Notes: generated by a model from the sequence alone, not told the origin. 64,000 nucleotides of DNA from Streptomyces sp. ICBB 8177 (GCF_003144095.1 NZ_NSKH01000018.1:279716-343715); one strand, 5' to 3'. Shown: positions 50,976-61,725, counted from the first letter of the stretch. Program-made: numbers and translations.

Positions 50976-51833
50976 GTGACCTCGACCTATCGGACCCCCG
51001 CCACCCCCGAGCCGCACGCCGTGGGGCCCGCGCCCCGGCTGATCGCCACCGACCTGGACGGCACTCTGCTGCGCGACGACAAGACGGTCTCCGACCGCAC
51101 CATCGCCGCGCTCGTAGCGGCCGAGGAGGCGGGCGTCGAGGTGTTCTTCGTCACCGGCCGGCCGGCCCGCTGGATGAGCGTCGTCGCCGAGCACGTCGCC
51201 GGTCACGCCACCGCCATCTGCGCGAACGGCGCGGGCGTCTACGACCTGCGCCGCAACGTACTGCTCGCCGCCTATCCGCTGGCCGAGGCCGACGCGCTCA
51301 CCGTCGTCGGTACGCTGCGCGCAGCCGTTCCCGGCACGGCCTTCGCGGTCGAGCGCACGCACGGATTCCACTACGAGCCGGGTTACTCGGCGCCCTGGGC
51401 CGAACCGGACTCGATGGTCGCCCCGGTCGAGGAACTACTCGTGGCGGACCCCGCGCAGCCCCTGCTGAAGCTGCTGGCCAAACACCCTTCGGCGGATCCG
51501 GACGAGTTCCTGGCGACGGCACGGGCGGCGGCCGGTGAGCACGCGGAGTTCACCCGTTCCAGTCCGTCCGCACTGCTGGAGATCAGCGGCGTCGGCGTGA
51601 GCAAGGCGACGACGCTGGCCCGTTGCTGCGCGGAGCGCGGCATCACCGCGGCCGAGGTCGTCGCCATCGGTGACATGCCGAACGACCTGGAGATGCTCGG
51701 CTGGGCGGGCACCTCCTACGCGGTCGCCAACGCGCACCCCGACGTCCTGGCCGCCACCACCCTGCGCACGGCGGCCAACGAGGACGACGGCGTGGCCCGC
51801 GTCATCGAGTCGGTCCTCGCGGCCCGCGCGTAG
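50976..51833 (+). CDS. HAD-superfamily Cof-type phosphatase
   Basis: 285-aa hydrolase of the Cof/HAD-IIB group, which dephosphorylates small sugar and nucleotide phosphates. Motif I is IATDLDGTLLRDD (about 20-32), motif II FFVTGRPA, motif III includes SKATTL, and motif IV VVAIGDMPNDLEMLGWAG. The cap domain lies between motifs II and III. GTG 50976 is used with GGAG just upstream at a rather short distance; the open frame continues far upstream but without coding character. Confidence 0.87.
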   Translation: MTSTYRTPATPEPHAVGPAPRLIATDLDGTLLRDDKTVSDRTIAALVAAEEAGVEVFFVTGRPARWMSVVAEHVAGHATAICANGAGVYDLRRNVLLAAYPLAEADALTVVGTLRAAVPGTAFAVERTHGFHYEPGYSAPWAEPDSMVAPVEELLVADPAQPLLKLLAKHPSADPDEFLATARAAAGEHAEFTRSSPSALLEISGVGVSKATTLARCCAERGITAAEVVAIGDMPNDLEMLGWAGTSYAVANAHPDVLAATTLRTAANEDDGVARVIESVLAARA

Positions 51834-51946
51834 TCGTCCGGCGTCGGCAAGGCCCGGACGAGTCCCGCAGCCAGCGCAGCCCCGCACCCGCGCTGCCCCC
51901 GTAGCTCCCCCGAACGCCGGTTCGGCGGTGTCCGTACGGGTAACGC

Positions 51947-54900
51947 TCAGCCCACCGGCAACGGTTCCGCCGCCCGCTCGCGTTCCAGCAGTCGGCGGAA
52001 CGGGCCGGAGACGCAGGCCAGTTCGTCGTACGTGCCGCGCTGTACGGCGCGCCCTTCGTCGAGCACCACGATCTCGTCGACCGCTCCCGGCGCCGCGAGC
52101 CCGGCCAGCCGGTGCGTGATCAGCACCGTCGTCCGGCCCTCGGTCGCCCGCAGCAGATCAGCGGTGAGGGCGTCCGCCGTGGCCAGGTCGAGGTGTTCCG
52201 CGGGCTCGTCCAGGACGAGGACGGGGAAGTCCGCGAGCAGGGCCCGGGCCAGCGCGAGCCGTTGCCGCTGGCCGCCCGACATCCGGGCACCGTGCTCACC
52301 GACGAGGGTGTCGAGGCCGTCGGGGAGCGAGTCCACCCAGTCGAGCAGGCGCGCGGAGGCGAGCACGGCGCGCAGGTCGTCGTCGGTGGCGCCGGCACGC
52401 GCCAGGCGCAGGTTCTCGCGCACCGAGCTGTCGAAGACGTGTGCGTCCTGGGCGGACAGCCCCACCAGCCGCCGTACGTCGTCCCCGTCCAGCATGGCGG
52501 CGTCCACTCCTCCCAACGTATACGTGCCGGATTCGCGGTCCACGAAGCGCAGCAGCGTCTGCGCGAGAGTCGTCTTGCCGGCACCGGACGCCCCGACCAC
52601 CGCGATACGCCGGCCGGCGGTCAGCGTTAGCGACAGCCCGTCGAGCGCGGGGCCTGCCCCACCCGGGTGGCGCACCGTCAGGTCGCGGACGACCAGCGGG
52701 TACGGGGACGCGGGCGGCGCGGCCGGCGCCTCCGGCTCGCGTACGGGCACGGGGGCGTCCAGCACGTCCTGCACCCGCCCCGCCGCACGCCCGGCTCGCT
52801 GCCGGTGCTGCACCGCGAGCGGGATACCGGTGACCGCCTCGAAAGCGGCGAGCGGCAGCAGGACGACCACCGCGAGGTCCACCCCGTGCAGCCGTCCGGC
52901 CGCGACGGCTGCCACGCCCACGCAGGCGCTGCCCACGACCGTGATCCCGGTGACCAGGCTCACCAGTCCGGCGCCCAGCGCGGTCGCGGCGGACGAACGG
53001 GCGGCCAGCCGGGTCAGCACCGCGTCGGCCCTGGCCGCCCGCGCCAGCCGCTCCGGCAGCGCACCGGCGACTGTCAACTCCGCGGTGCCGGAGAGCACGT
53101 CGACCACCTGGGTGGACAACTCGCCGCGTGAAGGGGCGAGTCCGGCCTCCGTACGACGCGAGAGCGACGAGGACAGCAGCGGCACGACGACACCCGCCGC
53201 CAGCAGTCCGGCGGCCAGCACGGCCCCCGCCGACGGCAGCATCCACGCGTCGAACCCGATCGCACCCACGCTCACCAGCACCGCGGTCGCGGCGGGCAGC
53301 AGCCAGCGCAGGAAGTAGTCCTGGAGGGAGTCGACGTCGGCGACCAGCCGGGAGAGCAGGTCGCCGCGGCGGGTGTCGCGCAGTCCGGCGGGCGCCAGGC
53401 GCTCCAACCTGCGGTAGACGGCCGCGCGCAGGTCGGCCAGGGCCCGGAAGACGGCGTCGTGGGAGATCAGGCGTTCCGCGTAACGGAAGACGGCCCGGCC
53501 GATGCCGAAGGTGCGGGTCGCCGTCGTGGCGACCAGCAGGTAGAGCACCGGGGGTTGCTGGGACGCGCGGGAGATCAGCCAGCCCGAGGTGGCCATCAGC
53601 CCGATGGCGCTGCCGAGCGCGAGCGCGCCCATCAGCAGCGCGAGCGCGAACCAGGGGCGCAGGGGGCGCGCCATCCGCCGCACGCGCCCCAACGCGCCCC
53701 GATTGACGCAGGGTTGAACATCCTGGGCGGCGGGTCGCTCCGGGTGAGCGCACGAAGAGGGCAGGCTCTCATGACCGTCCGACGCAGGCAGCTCATGGAG
53801 ACCGCAAGCGGCCCGAGCGGAGACCTCCCGCCCCCGGAAGCCCTGCTCGGCCCCGCCCACGACAACGCCATGCGCCCCGCCCGCGCCGGCGCCGCTGCCC
53901 TCCCCCGAATCCATGATCGCCGCACCCGCGAAACCCGCATCTGAGAAGCCCGCACGCGCGAAGCCCGCGTCCGCGTAGCCCCCGCAGCCCGCACCCGCGC
54001 CCGCGAAGCCCCCCTCCCCGATCCGCACGACCCGGTCCGCCACCGCCAGCAGCGCCGGCCGGTGTACGACGAGGATCACCGTGCGGCCGCGCGCCAGCCG
54101 CCGCACCGCCTCGACGACCGAGGCCTCCGTTTCCCCGTCGAGTCCCGCGGTCGGCTCGTCGAGCAGCAGCAACGGCCGGTCGGCCAGGAACGCCCGGGCC
54201 AGCGCGAGGCGTTGCCGCTGCCCCGCGGACAGGCCCGCGCCGCCTTCGCCGAGCCGGGTGTCAGTGCCCCGTGGCAGGCTGTTCACGAAGGCGAGGGCGT
54301 CCGCGTCGCGCAGGGCCTGGCGCACCTCGTCGTCGCTCGCGTCGGGCCGGGCGAGGCGGACGTTCTCCGCGACCGACCCGGCGAAGAGGTAGGGGTGCTG
54401 GGGGACCCAGGCGATCCGGGCCCGCCAGCTGTCGGGGTCGAGGGAGGTGAGATCGGTGGAGCCGATACGAATACGGCCGGAGGCGGGCCGGGCGAAGCCC
54501 AGCAGCGCGGCCAGCAGCGTTGTCTTCCCCGCGCCGGAGGGGCCGACGAGCGCGACGGTCTCGCCGGGCCGGACCTGGAGGCTGGTCTCCGGCAGGGACG
54601 CCCTCGTACGGCCCTCGTGACGTACCGTCACCCGCTCCAGGGTGATCGGGCTGGTGCGCGGGTCGGGCGCGGGCAGGGAGCCCGCGGCGGGCGGTTCGGT
54701 CTCCAGGACGGCGAAGACCTCGTCGGCCGCGGCAAGTCCCTCCGCCGCCGCGTGGTACTGCGCGCCGACCTGGCGCAGCGGAAGGTACGCCTCGGGCGCG
54801 AGCACCAGCACCAGCAGCCCGGTGGACAGGTCCAGGCTGCCGTCCACCAGCCGGAAGCCGATGCCGACCGCGACGAGGGCGACCGAGATGGTGGACAGCA

Positions 54901-55660
54901 GTTCCAGCGCGAAGGAGGAGAGGAAGGCGATCCGCAGGGTCTTGAGGGTGGCCCGGCGGTAGTCGTCGGTGATCCGGCGGATGGAGGCGGCCTGGGCCTT
55001 GGCCCGGCCGAAGACCTTGAGCGTCGGCAGCCCGGCCACCACGTCGAGGAAGTGGCCGGACAGCCGGGACAGGAGGCGCCACTGGCGCTTCATGCGAGCG
55101 TCGGTGTACCAGCCGATCAGTGCCATGAACACCGGGATCAGCGGCAGCGTCAGCACGATGATCAGCGCCGATTCCCAGTCGGCGGTGACGATCCTGGCCA
55201 GCACGACCACGGGGACGACGACGGCCAGCCCGAGCTGCGGCAGATAGCGCGCGAAGTAGTCGTCGAGCGCGTCGGTGCCACGCAGAGCGAGGGTGGTCAG
55301 CTCGCCGGTGCGCCGTGAGCCGGGCCGGGTGGGGGCGAGCCGGGTCGCGCGCTCCAGCAGCCCGCGCCGCAGCTGCGACTTGACCGTGGCGCTGGTGCGG
55401 TGAGCGGCGAGTTCGGTGAGCCAGCTGACCGTCGCCCGGCCGGCCGAGACCGCCACGAGCAGGCCGATCGCGGGGAGGAGCCCGCCCAGGCCCTGGTGGT
55501 GCTGGAACGCGCCGACGACGACGTGGACCAGCAGCGTCGCCTGGGCGACGACCAGTCCCGCCCCGGCCAGGCCGAGCGCCACCGTGGCGGCGAGGAAGAC
55601 GCGGGTGCTCCTGGCGTACCGGAGCAGTCGCGGGTCGACGGGTCGCACGGCTGCCGTCAC
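51947..55660 (-). CDS. cydDC: Fused CydDC thiol/heme ABC exporter
   Basis: 1237-aa protein that joins CydD (about 1-560) and CydC (about 680-1237), each with six membrane helices and an ATPase domain. CydDC exports cysteine and glutathione-like thiols or heme-related cargo and is needed to assemble cytochrome bd. First ATPase: GPSGAGKTT, LSAGQRQRLALARAF, LLLLDEPTAGLD. Second: GASGAGKTT, MSGGQRQRLALARAL, LVLDEPAEHLD. The linker of about 110 residues (560-670) is Gly/Ala-rich with repeated DAGFARAGF-like units and is unusually long. Fusion of the two halves is usual in Streptomyces. It follows cydB with 40 bases between them. Confidence 0.9.
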   Translation of the reverse strand: MTAAVRPVDPRLLRYARSTRVFLAATVALGLAGAGLVVAQATLLVHVVVGAFQHHQGLGGLLPAIGLLVAVSAGRATVSWLTELAAHRTSATVKSQLRRGLLERATRLAPTRPGSRRTGELTTLALRGTDALDDYFARYLPQLGLAVVVPVVVLARIVTADWESALIIVLTLPLIPVFMALIGWYTDARMKRQWRLLSRLSGHFLDVVAGLPTLKVFGRAKAQAASIRRITDDYRRATLKTLRIAFLSSFALELLSTISVALVAVGIGFRLVDGSLDLSTGLLVLVLAPEAYLPLRQVGAQYHAAAEGLAAADEVFAVLETEPPAAGSLPAPDPRTSPITLERVTVRHEGRTRASLPETSLQVRPGETVALVGPSGAGKTTLLAALLGFARPASGRIRIGSTDLTSLDPDSWRARIAWVPQHPYLFAGSVAENVRLARPDASDDEVRQALRDADALAFVNSLPRGTDTRLGEGGAGLSAGQRQRLALARAFLADRPLLLLDEPTAGLDGETEASVVEAVRRLARGRTVILVVHRPALLAVADRVVRIGEGGFAGAGAGCGGYADAGFARAGFSDAGFAGAAIMDSGEGSGAGAGGAHGVVVGGAEQGFRGREVSARAACGLHELPASDGHESLPSSCAHPERPAAQDVQPCVNRGALGRVRRMARPLRPWFALALLMGALALGSAIGLMATSGWLISRASQQPPVLYLLVATTATRTFGIGRAVFRYAERLISHDAVFRALADLRAAVYRRLERLAPAGLRDTRRGDLLSRLVADVDSLQDYFLRWLLPAATAVLVSVGAIGFDAWMLPSAGAVLAAGLLAAGVVVPLLSSSLSRRTEAGLAPSRGELSTQVVDVLSGTAELTVAGALPERLARAARADAVLTRLAARSSAATALGAGLVSLVTGITVVGSACVGVAAVAAGRLHGVDLAVVVLLPLAAFEAVTGIPLAVQHRQRAGRAAGRVQDVLDAPVPVREPEAPAAPPASPYPLVVRDLTVRHPGGAGPALDGLSLTLTAGRRIAVVGASGAGKTTLAQTLLRFVDRESGTYTLGGVDAAMLDGDDVRRLVGLSAQDAHVFDSSVRENLRLARAGATDDDLRAVLASARLLDWVDSLPDGLDTLVGEHGARMSGGQRQRLALARALLADFPVLVLDEPAEHLDLATADALTADLLRATEGRTTVLITHRLAGLAAPGAVDEIVVLDEGRAVQRGTYDELACVSGPFRRLLERERAAEPLPVG

Positions 55661-55700
55661 CTCCTTGGGCTGAGCCCTGTCCGTGGGCGGGGTCGCGCGC

Positions 55701-56708
<1,008 letters not shown>

Positions 56709-56769
56709 GGTGTTACCTCGTTTTCCGAGTCTTGCGGGCCCTGGCTCGCCGAGCTCCCGGTCCGTCGCG

Positions 56770-58350
56770 TCAGTAGGCGAAGGCGAGCGGCTTGTCCGCC
56801 TCGGCGCCGGTGTCGTCGCCGTCACCGCCGGAGGGGCCGCGCAGCCGGGGGTCGCGGGTCGGCGGTTCCTCGTCGACGACCGGGCCGGCCTTGGCGTACC
56901 GGATCATCAGCCGCACCTCGACGAGTGCCAGGACCGCGTACAGCACGGTGAAGACGGCGATGGAGGTGATGACCTCGGCCTGGCCGACGCCGGGGGAGAC
57001 CGCGTCGCGGGTCTTCATCAGCCCGTAGACCACCCAGGGCTGACGGCCCATCTCGGTGAAGATCCAGCCGAAGGAGTTGGCCAGCAGCGGGAAGCCCATG
57101 GTCAGGATGCCGACGCGCCACGACCACTTGGTGAAGAACGTCGACATCTCGCGGTTGGGCGTGACCATCAGCCGCGGCACCTCGTCCTCGCCCGTGCGCA
57201 TCTCAGGCGCGAGCCAGCGCTTGCGGCGGGTCGTCCACAGCCCGATCGCCCCGGCGGCGAAGGACGTCATGCCGAAGCCGATCATCAGCCGGAATCCCCA
57301 GAAGGTGACGAAGATGTTGGGGATGTAGTCCTTGGGTTGGCCGCCGTACTTGGCCGCCTCCGCCTTGGCGACGTTGTTGATGCCGGGCACGGACTGCGAG
57401 AAGTCGTCGTGCGCGAGGAAGGACAGCAGGCCCGGGACCGACAACTCCACCGAGTTGTGGCCCTTGGCGACGTCGCCGACGGCGAACACCGAGAACGGCG
57501 CCGGGGTCTGGGTGTCCCACAGCGCCTCGGCGGACGCCATCTTCATGGGCTGCTGCTCGAACATCACCTTGCCGAGGGTGTCGCCGCTGATCGCGGTGCC
57601 CAGGCCGGCGATCACGGCGAGGACCAGGCCGGTCCGCAGCGAGGTGCGCATCGCGCCGGTCTTCTTGCGTTCCCGGGTGTCCGGGGTGCGCCCGGCGGCC
57701 TGCGCCCGCTTGGCCCGCCACAGGTGGTACGAGGCGATGCCGACGACGAAGGCGGCGCCGGTGAGGAAGGAGGCGGTGAGGGTGTGGAAGGCCTGCACCA
57801 GCGTGGTGTTCTGGGTCAGCACGGTCCAGATGCTGGTCAGACGGGCGCGGTGGGTGTGCGGGTCGATGGTGTAGCCGTTGGGGTGCTGCATCCAGGAGTT
57901 GGCGGCCAGGATGAAGTACGCCGACAGCAGGGTGCCGACCGCCACGATCCAGATGCAGGCGCAGTGGATCCTCTTCGGCAGCCGGTCCCAGCCGAAGATC
58001 CACAGCCCGATGAAGGTGGACTCGAAGAAGAAGGCCAGCAGCGCCTCCATCGCCAGGGGGGCGCCGAAGACGTCGCCGACGAAGCGGGAGTAGGCCGACC
58101 AGTTCATGCCGAACTGGAACTCCTGGACGATGCCGGTGACCACGCCCATCGCAATGTTGATCAGGAAGAGCTTTCCCCAGAACTTCGTGGCGTGGAAGTA
58201 CTTCTCCTTGCCCGTGCGCACCCAGGCCGTCTGTAGGCCGGCGGTGACGGCCGAGAGGCTGATGGTGAGGGGGACGAACAGGAAGTGGTAGACCGTCGTG
58301 ATGCCGAACTGCCAGCGCGCCAGAGTCTCCGGTGCCAGTGCGAGGTCCAC
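56770..58350 (-). CDS. cydA: Cytochrome bd oxidase subunit I
   Basis: 526-aa subunit carrying hemes b558, b595 and d. Visible ligands and motifs: the His in TTVYHFLFVPLT (heme b595 axial type, about residue 19), NSWMQHPNGY (about 183-192), and GWIFTEMGRQPW in the C-terminal part, characteristic of CydA. The quinol loop is short, as expected outside the proteobacterial long-loop type. GTG 58350 has AAGGAGA about 7 bases upstream. It heads the cydABDC operon, and Rex-type palindromes lie in its promoter region. Confidence 0.93.
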   Translation of the reverse strand: MDLALAPETLARWQFGITTVYHFLFVPLTISLSAVTAGLQTAWVRTGKEKYFHATKFWGKLFLINIAMGVVTGIVQEFQFGMNWSAYSRFVGDVFGAPLAMEALLAFFFESTFIGLWIFGWDRLPKRIHCACIWIVAVGTLLSAYFILAANSWMQHPNGYTIDPHTHRARLTSIWTVLTQNTTLVQAFHTLTASFLTGAAFVVGIASYHLWRAKRAQAAGRTPDTRERKKTGAMRTSLRTGLVLAVIAGLGTAISGDTLGKVMFEQQPMKMASAEALWDTQTPAPFSVFAVGDVAKGHNSVELSVPGLLSFLAHDDFSQSVPGINNVAKAEAAKYGGQPKDYIPNIFVTFWGFRLMIGFGMTSFAAGAIGLWTTRRKRWLAPEMRTGEDEVPRLMVTPNREMSTFFTKWSWRVGILTMGFPLLANSFGWIFTEMGRQPWVVYGLMKTRDAVSPGVGQAEVITSIAVFTVLYAVLALVEVRLMIRYAKAGPVVDEEPPTRDPRLRGPSGGDGDDTGAEADKPLAFAY

Positions 58351-58456
58351 GTCGCGTCTCCTTACCTCGGCGCGGATGGTGCGGGCGTCCCGTCGATCCG
58401 TTTCGCGCCGATCCGTCCGCATGTCACGGCCGGATCAACAGGACATTGTGCGCGCT

Positions 58457-58472
58457 TGTGAAAGCGTTCACA
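58457..58472 (-). promoter_or_regulatory. Rex-like operator upstream of cydA
   Basis: TGTGAAAGCGTTCACA matches the known Streptomyces Rex operator form TGTGAACGCGTTCACA at 14 or 15 of 16 positions. It is nested in a wider repeat, CTTGTGAA (58455-58462) and TTCACAAG (58473-58480). A minus-strand TAATAAT (58482-58488) directly upstream of it could be the cydA -10, so bound Rex would block transcription when NADH/NAD is low. Its distance to the cydA start is about 110 bases. Confidence 0.8.
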
Positions 58473-58521
58473 TTCACAAGCATTATTACCCAGGGCTTGA
58501 CGCAGGGTGCAGCCGGGGGTA

Positions 58522-58537
58522 CGTGAGCCCGTTCACA
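58522..58537 (-). promoter_or_regulatory. Second, weaker Rex-like site
   Basis: CGTGAGCCCGTTCACA shares 13 of 16 positions with TGTGAACGCGTTCACA; its right half is perfect. It is 65 bases from the first site. Confidence 0.45.
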
Positions 58538-58584
58538 TGTGTTCGCCGGGCCCCTTTCCGTAACCGTAGGGGCGCGGGAACGGC

Positions 58585-58615
58585 GTAGGGGCGCGCCGGA
58601 TTGGCGCGCCCCTAC
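58585..58615 (-). terminator. Hairpin terminator after the hisC-type gene
   Basis: Perfect 13-bp stem, GTAGGGGCGCGCC (58585-58597) with GGCGCGCCCCTAC (58603-58615), loop GGATT. It is 115 bases downstream of the aminotransferase stop and upstream of the cyd promoter, so it insulates the two units. Confidence 0.85.
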
Positions 58616-58702
58616 GTGCTGAATACGACACTTCGTCGCTGGCCGACGGCGCGGTCGGCAGTCGTGTCCGCTGAGCGGTGTCCCGCGTTACGCGGTCGCC
58701 TT

Positions 58703-58751
58703 CGTCACGACTTCTCGCGGTACGCAGTCGTCACGACTTCTCGCGGTACGC
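58703..58751. repeat. 23-bp duplication of the aminotransferase 3' end
   Basis: CGTCACGACTTCTCGCGGTA plus CGC occurs at 58703-58725 and again at 58729-58751, three bases apart. The second copy contains the last six codons and stop of the minus-strand aminotransferase gene (ending AYREKS), so the first copy is a displaced second gene end. Confidence 0.93.
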
Positions 58752-59828
58752 GGCCGCCGCGGTCAGGAAGATGTCGTTCGCCTCGGTCTCCCCGATCGTG
58801 ACCCGCACGCCCTCACCGGCGAACGGCCGCACCACGACCCCCGCCTTCTCGCAGAAAGCGGCGAAGTCGGTGGTCTCGTCGCCCAGCCTCAGCCAGACGA
58901 AGTTGGCCTGCGTCTCCGGCACCTTCCAGCCCTGCGAGGTCAGTCCCGCGACCACCCGCGTGCGCTCCGCCACCAGCGCGTCCACCCGCTCCAGCAGCGC
59001 CTCCTCCGAACGCAGCGAGGCGACGGCGGCGTCTTGCGCCAGCTGGCTCACGCCGAACGGCACCGCCGTCTTGCGCAGCGCGGCGGCGACCGGTTCGTGC
59101 GCGACCGCGAAGCCGACCCGCAGGCCCGCCAGGCCGTACGCCTTGGAGAAGGTGCGCAGCACGCAGACGTTCGGCCGGTCCCGGTACAGCTCGATGCCGT
59201 CCGGCACCTCGGCGTCCCGGATGAACTCGCGGTACGCCTCGTCCAGGACGACCAGCACGTCGGACGGCACGCGGTCGAGGAACCGTTCCAGCTCCGCGCG
59301 GCGCACCACGGTGCCGGTCGGGTTGTTCGGGTTGCAGACGAAGATCAGCCGGGTGCGGTCGGTGATCGCGGCGGCCATCGCGTCCAGGTCGTGCGTCTCG
59401 TCGGCGTCCAGCGGCACCTGTACGGACGTCGCGCCGGAGATCTGCGTGATGATCGGATACGCCTCGAAGGAGCGCCAGGGGTAGATCACCTCGTCGCCCG
59501 GGCCGGCGGTCGCCTGGAGCAGCTGCTGCGCCACGCCGACCGAGCCGGTACCGGTCGCCACGTGCGACTCCGGCACGTCGAAGCGCTTGGCCAGTTCGGC
59601 GGTCAGGCCCGAGCAGGCCAGGTCCGGGTAGCGGTGGAAGGTGCCGGCCGCGGTCACCGCCGCCTCCAGCACGCCGGGCAGCGGCGGATAGGGGTTCTCG
59701 TTGGAGGACAGCTTGTACGCGGGCTCGCCGGTGGCGGAGACCGCGGGCCTGCCCGGCTTGTACAGCGGTACGCCGTCCAGCACGGCGCGCAGCCGGGGGG
59801 CGCCCGGTCGTTTCGTCGAATCCGTCAC
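58731..59828 (-). CDS. HisC-type histidinol-phosphate/aromatic aminotransferase
   Basis: 365-aa PLP-dependent class I/II aminotransferase of the HisC group. [18 protein letters not shown] (about 39-56) is the substrate-binding start, [12 protein letters not shown] and VLDEAYREF carry PLP-contact residues, and the Schiff-base lysine is in [15 protein letters not shown] (about 230-244). Actinobacteria often have a HisC for histidine and a second, phenylalanine-type enzyme (pat); a lone gene away from the his operon fits the second, but this is not decided. GTG 59828 has AAGGAGG 8 bases upstream. Confidence 0.87.
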   Translation of the reverse strand: MTDSTKRPGAPRLRAVLDGVPLYKPGRPAVSATGEPAYKLSSNENPYPPLPGVLEAAVTAAGTFHRYPDLACSGLTAELAKRFDVPESHVATGTGSVGVAQQLLQATAGPGDEVIYPWRSFEAYPIITQISGATSVQVPLDADETHDLDAMAAAITDRTRLIFVCNPNNPTGTVVRRAELERFLDRVPSDVLVVLDEAYREFIRDAEVPDGIELYRDRPNVCVLRTFSKAYGLAGLRVGFAVAHEPVAAALRKTAVPFGVSQLAQDAAVASLRSEEALLERVDALVAERTRVVAGLTSQGWKVPETQANFVWLRLGDETTDFAAFCEKAGVVVRPFAGEGVRVTIGETEANDIFLTAAAAYREKS

Positions 59829-60357
59829 CGTAGGTCCTCCTTGACCCTTTCAGTGGAGCACACCCCGCACGGTGGGCGGGAGTCCCCGTCCGCGCCGCCG
59901 GAGCACGCTCGCGACACCCGTCCCGGCCGCCTCGCGGGGCGTACCGGGGCCGACGCATCACGCAGGCGATTCCGCGTGAGGCGACCTCGTCCCGTATACC
60001 GCGAACCACCGCGCGGGCGCCGTGACGGGGCACACGCCGCCCGACCGTTCGGACGCGTACGCCTGGTCACACCTTATGAGGGGGCGCACGCCCAGCGGGA
60101 GGGGTTACTTCGCGCGGTGTGCGCCGGTGGCGTGCGCCCTGGCGCGCATCCCTCGTACAGGTGAGGTGCGCGAGGTCCACAATCTGGACCACACGGCGAC
60201 TCGACCGGATGCTGAGGCTCACGAGGCCTGCATAAGGGTGCTGTTCGCCTGGGTTTGCAAGGGGAACACCCGCCTTCCGGCATGCAGAAACGTCACAGCT
60301 CACCGCCATACGAAGGCCCATGTCACCGGACCACCCGAGCCCTACTATCGGCCTGCC
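59829..60357. other. Divergent intergenic region upstream of the LacI-type gene
   Basis: 529 bases without a convincing gene. Short AT-richer stretches occur at 60069-60082 (CACACCTTATGAGG) and 60226-60250. It should contain the promoter of the aminotransferase gene on the minus strand and that of the LacI gene on the plus strand. Confidence 0.5.
60321..60348 (+). promoter_or_regulatory. Probable promoter giving a leaderless LacI-type mRNA
   Basis: TGTCAC (60321-60326), a 16-base spacer and TACTAT (60343-60348) resemble -35 and -10 elements. Transcription would start 7-10 bases later, at or just before the ATG at 60358, and there is no ribosome binding site between them, so a leaderless transcript is likely. 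Confidence 0.6.
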
Positions 60358-61458
60358 ATGACAGCAGCAGGTAACCACCAGGCGAGCCGGTCCACCGGAC
60401 GCCGTCTGGAGCGGGCAGGGATCCGGGACGTGGCCGCCGCGGCCGGGGTCTCGATCACGACTGTCTCCGACGCACTCAACGGCAAGGGGAGGCTCCCCGA
60501 CGCCACCCGGCGCCATGTCCGCGAGGTCGCCAACCGGCTGGGCTACCGCCCCTCCGCGGCGGCCCGCACTCTGCGCACGGGCCGGTCAGGGCTGATCGGC
60601 CTGACGGTGACCACGTACGGGGAAGAACCTTTCACCTTCACGGAGTTCGCCTACTTCGCCGAGATGGCCAGGGCCGCCACCTCCGCGGCGCTGGCCCGCG
60701 GCTACGCGCTGGTCATCCTGCCCGCCTCGTCCCGCCACGACGTATGGAGCAACGTGGCGCTGGACGGCACCGTGGTCATCGACCCCTCCGACCACGACCC
60801 GGTCGTCGCCGACCTGGTGCGGCAGGGCATCCCGGTGGTCAGCGACGGCCGCCCGGCGGGCAACCTGCCGGTGCACGCCTGGGTCGACAACGACCACGAG
60901 CAGGCCGTCATCGGCATCCTCGACCACCTCGCCGCGGCCGGCGCCCGCCGCATCGGCCTGCTCACCGGCACCAGCACCGACACGTACACCCGGCTGTCCA
61001 CCAGCGCCTACCTCACGTGGTGCGAACGCGTCGGCCAGGAACCGGTGTACGAGGCCTACCCGGCGCACGACCCGTGCGCGGGCGCGGTCGCCGCCGACCG
61101 GCTGCTGGCCAGGCCGGACCGCCCGGACGCGGTCTACGGGCTGTTCGACCCCAACGGCACCGACCTGCTCGCCGCCGCCCGGCGCTACGGCCTGCGCGTC
61201 CCGGACGACCTGCTGCTGGTCTGCTGCAGCGAACGTGCGGCGTACGCCACGACCGAGCCGCCCATCAGCACCCTGTCGCTGAAGCCGGGACGGATCGGCA
61301 CGGCCGTCGTGCAGCTGCTGATCGACGCGATCGAGGGGGTCGGACCGGGCCAGCCGGTCTCCCAGGTGATGCCCACCGACCTGATCGTGCGGGCCTCGTC
61401 GCAACGGCGCCCGCCCCGCACGACGGTGAGCCCGCCACGGACGCCGGAGGAGGACTGA
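60358..61458 (+). CDS. LacI-family transcriptional regulator
   Basis: 366-aa regulator. The helix-turn-helix and hinge are GIRDVAAAAGVSITTVSDALNG (in parts, about 21-42) and VREVANRLGYRPSAAARTLRT. The effector domain is of the periplasmic-binding-protein type (LIGLTVTTYGEEPFT; HEQAVIGILDHLAAAGARRIGLLTG in parts). The sugar or other effector is unknown, and no transport or sugar gene is adjacent, so the regulator may act elsewhere. ATG 60358 lacks a ribosome binding site. Confidence 0.88.
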   Translation: MTAAGNHQASRSTGRRLERAGIRDVAAAAGVSITTVSDALNGKGRLPDATRRHVREVANRLGYRPSAAARTLRTGRSGLIGLTVTTYGEEPFTFTEFAYFAEMARAATSAALARGYALVILPASSRHDVWSNVALDGTVVIDPSDHDPVVADLVRQGIPVVSDGRPAGNLPVHAWVDNDHEQAVIGILDHLAAAGARRIGLLTGTSTDTYTRLSTSAYLTWCERVGQEPVYEAYPAHDPCAGAVAADRLLARPDRPDAVYGLFDPNGTDLLAAARRYGLRVPDDLLLVCCSERAAYATTEPPISTLSLKPGRIGTAVVQLLIDAIEGVGPGQPVSQVMPTDLIVRASSQRRPPRTTVSPPRTPEED

Positions 61459-61725
61459 CCGCGGGGCTCCCGAACGCCGGGGCATCACCGGACGCGGCCG
61501 CGGAGGCCGCGCCGGTGCACGGATCGTGGGGAGGCGACCATGAAACGGCGACAATTTCGCGGAGATTGACGGAGATTTGTCTGTCGCGCCCCAATTGGCA
61601 GGCGGCAGGTGCGTCGCAAGGCGGGAGTGTCATTCCTATGATGGGCGGATGACACCGCGGGACGCGTCGGCGCAGGCCGCGCCGGGCGTGACTCGGTGGA
61701 CGGCGGCGCGATGGTGGAGGGGTCG

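Noticed and set aside
52296-53753. Long alternate frames opposite or within cydDC
   Set aside because: Arg/Gly/Pro-rich products without domains; the CydDC frame is continuous and carries all ABC motifs.
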